Assembly: GCA_963922205.1 (NCBI GenBank)
Contig: CAWUHX010000284.1
Coordinates: forward strand, 388,069-452,068
Origin: Romanomermis culicivorax
Lineage: Eukaryota > Nematoda > Enoplea > Mermithida > Mermithidae
Direction of reading: 5' to 3'
Length of the DNA: 64,000 nucleotides
Part shown: piece after piece, positions 63,958 to 64,000 of the stretch
How the letters are laid out: every line of letters starts with the position of its first letter
How positions within the stretch are numbered: the first letter of the stretch is position 1
Program-made: the position numbers and the translations under genes
The notes under the pieces: model-generated
The model's input: only the letters and a program-made list of their open reading frames with translations
Database searches by the model: none
What the model was told of the DNA's origin: nothing

Positions 63958-63983
63958 AGTACTCTGCGTTGATACCACTGCTT
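63958..63983 (-). other. embedded library adaptor (SMART / low-input amplification oligo)
   Basis: The minus strand reads the 25-base SMART II A oligo exactly, beginning AAGCAGTGGTATCAACGC and ending AGAGTAC, with one further T. The same sequence plus T is, as I recall, the amplification adaptor of PacBio's ultra-low-input DNA protocol. It is synthetic, so the sequence on either side may not be contiguous in the genome. Confidence 0.95.
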
Positions 63984-64000
63984 AATCTGATAGAGTGTGT

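Overview
This window is nuclear DNA from a small invertebrate animal, not bacterial. It is AT-rich, the genes are split by many GT-AG introns, and the products recognised are metazoan or eukaryotic: the Ski-complex TPR protein SKI3/TTC37, an aquaporin, S-adenosylmethionine synthetase, and an FHA/RING/B-box protein. Non-LTR retrotransposons, hAT-like MITEs, satellites and microsatellites fill much of the rest. I cannot name the phylum. A copy of the oligo used in SMART-type and low-input PCR amplification sits at 63958-63983. This suggests the library was made from very little tissue, and it is a probable assembly artefact.

Layout. 1-15 kb holds no gene I can support. It contains repeats: tandem tRNA-headed SINE-like units at 5748-6205, a foldback element with a minisatellite in its arms at 8815-10252, an inverted repeat at 10750-11512, and a TIR transposon at 13561-14487. 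15.4-19.5 kb holds a seven-exon minus-strand gene joining an FHA domain, a RING finger and a B-box-like zinc module. 20-25 kb is decayed repeats plus one MITE and one foldback element. 25.1-52.1 kb is one very large minus-strand gene, SKI3/TTC37. At least 20 exons join in consistent phase. Exon 1 (52048-52137) lies 13.8 kb upstream of exon 2, and that first intron holds two LINE relics, a Tigger-like element, a foldback element, a 98-bp satellite and several MITEs. 52-56 kb is G/C-run MITE copies and a small HExxH metalloprotease-like exon. 57.3-59.2 kb is an unorthodox aquaporin with one disrupted exon. 61.1-63.1 kb is the C-terminal two thirds of S-adenosylmethionine synthetase, with at least seven apparent frameshifts and a 365-bp GAA repeat in an intron.

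All recognised genes are on the minus strand, but they are unrelated in function and there is no sign of an operon. The most useful observations are the embedded adaptor, the FHA-RING-B-box architecture, the definition of two hAT-like MITE subfamilies by 8-bp target duplications, and the reconstruction of SKI3 across a transposon-filled intron. Exon coordinates were worked out by hand from splice signals and reading phase; protein family calls rest on remembered family sequences, not on a search.
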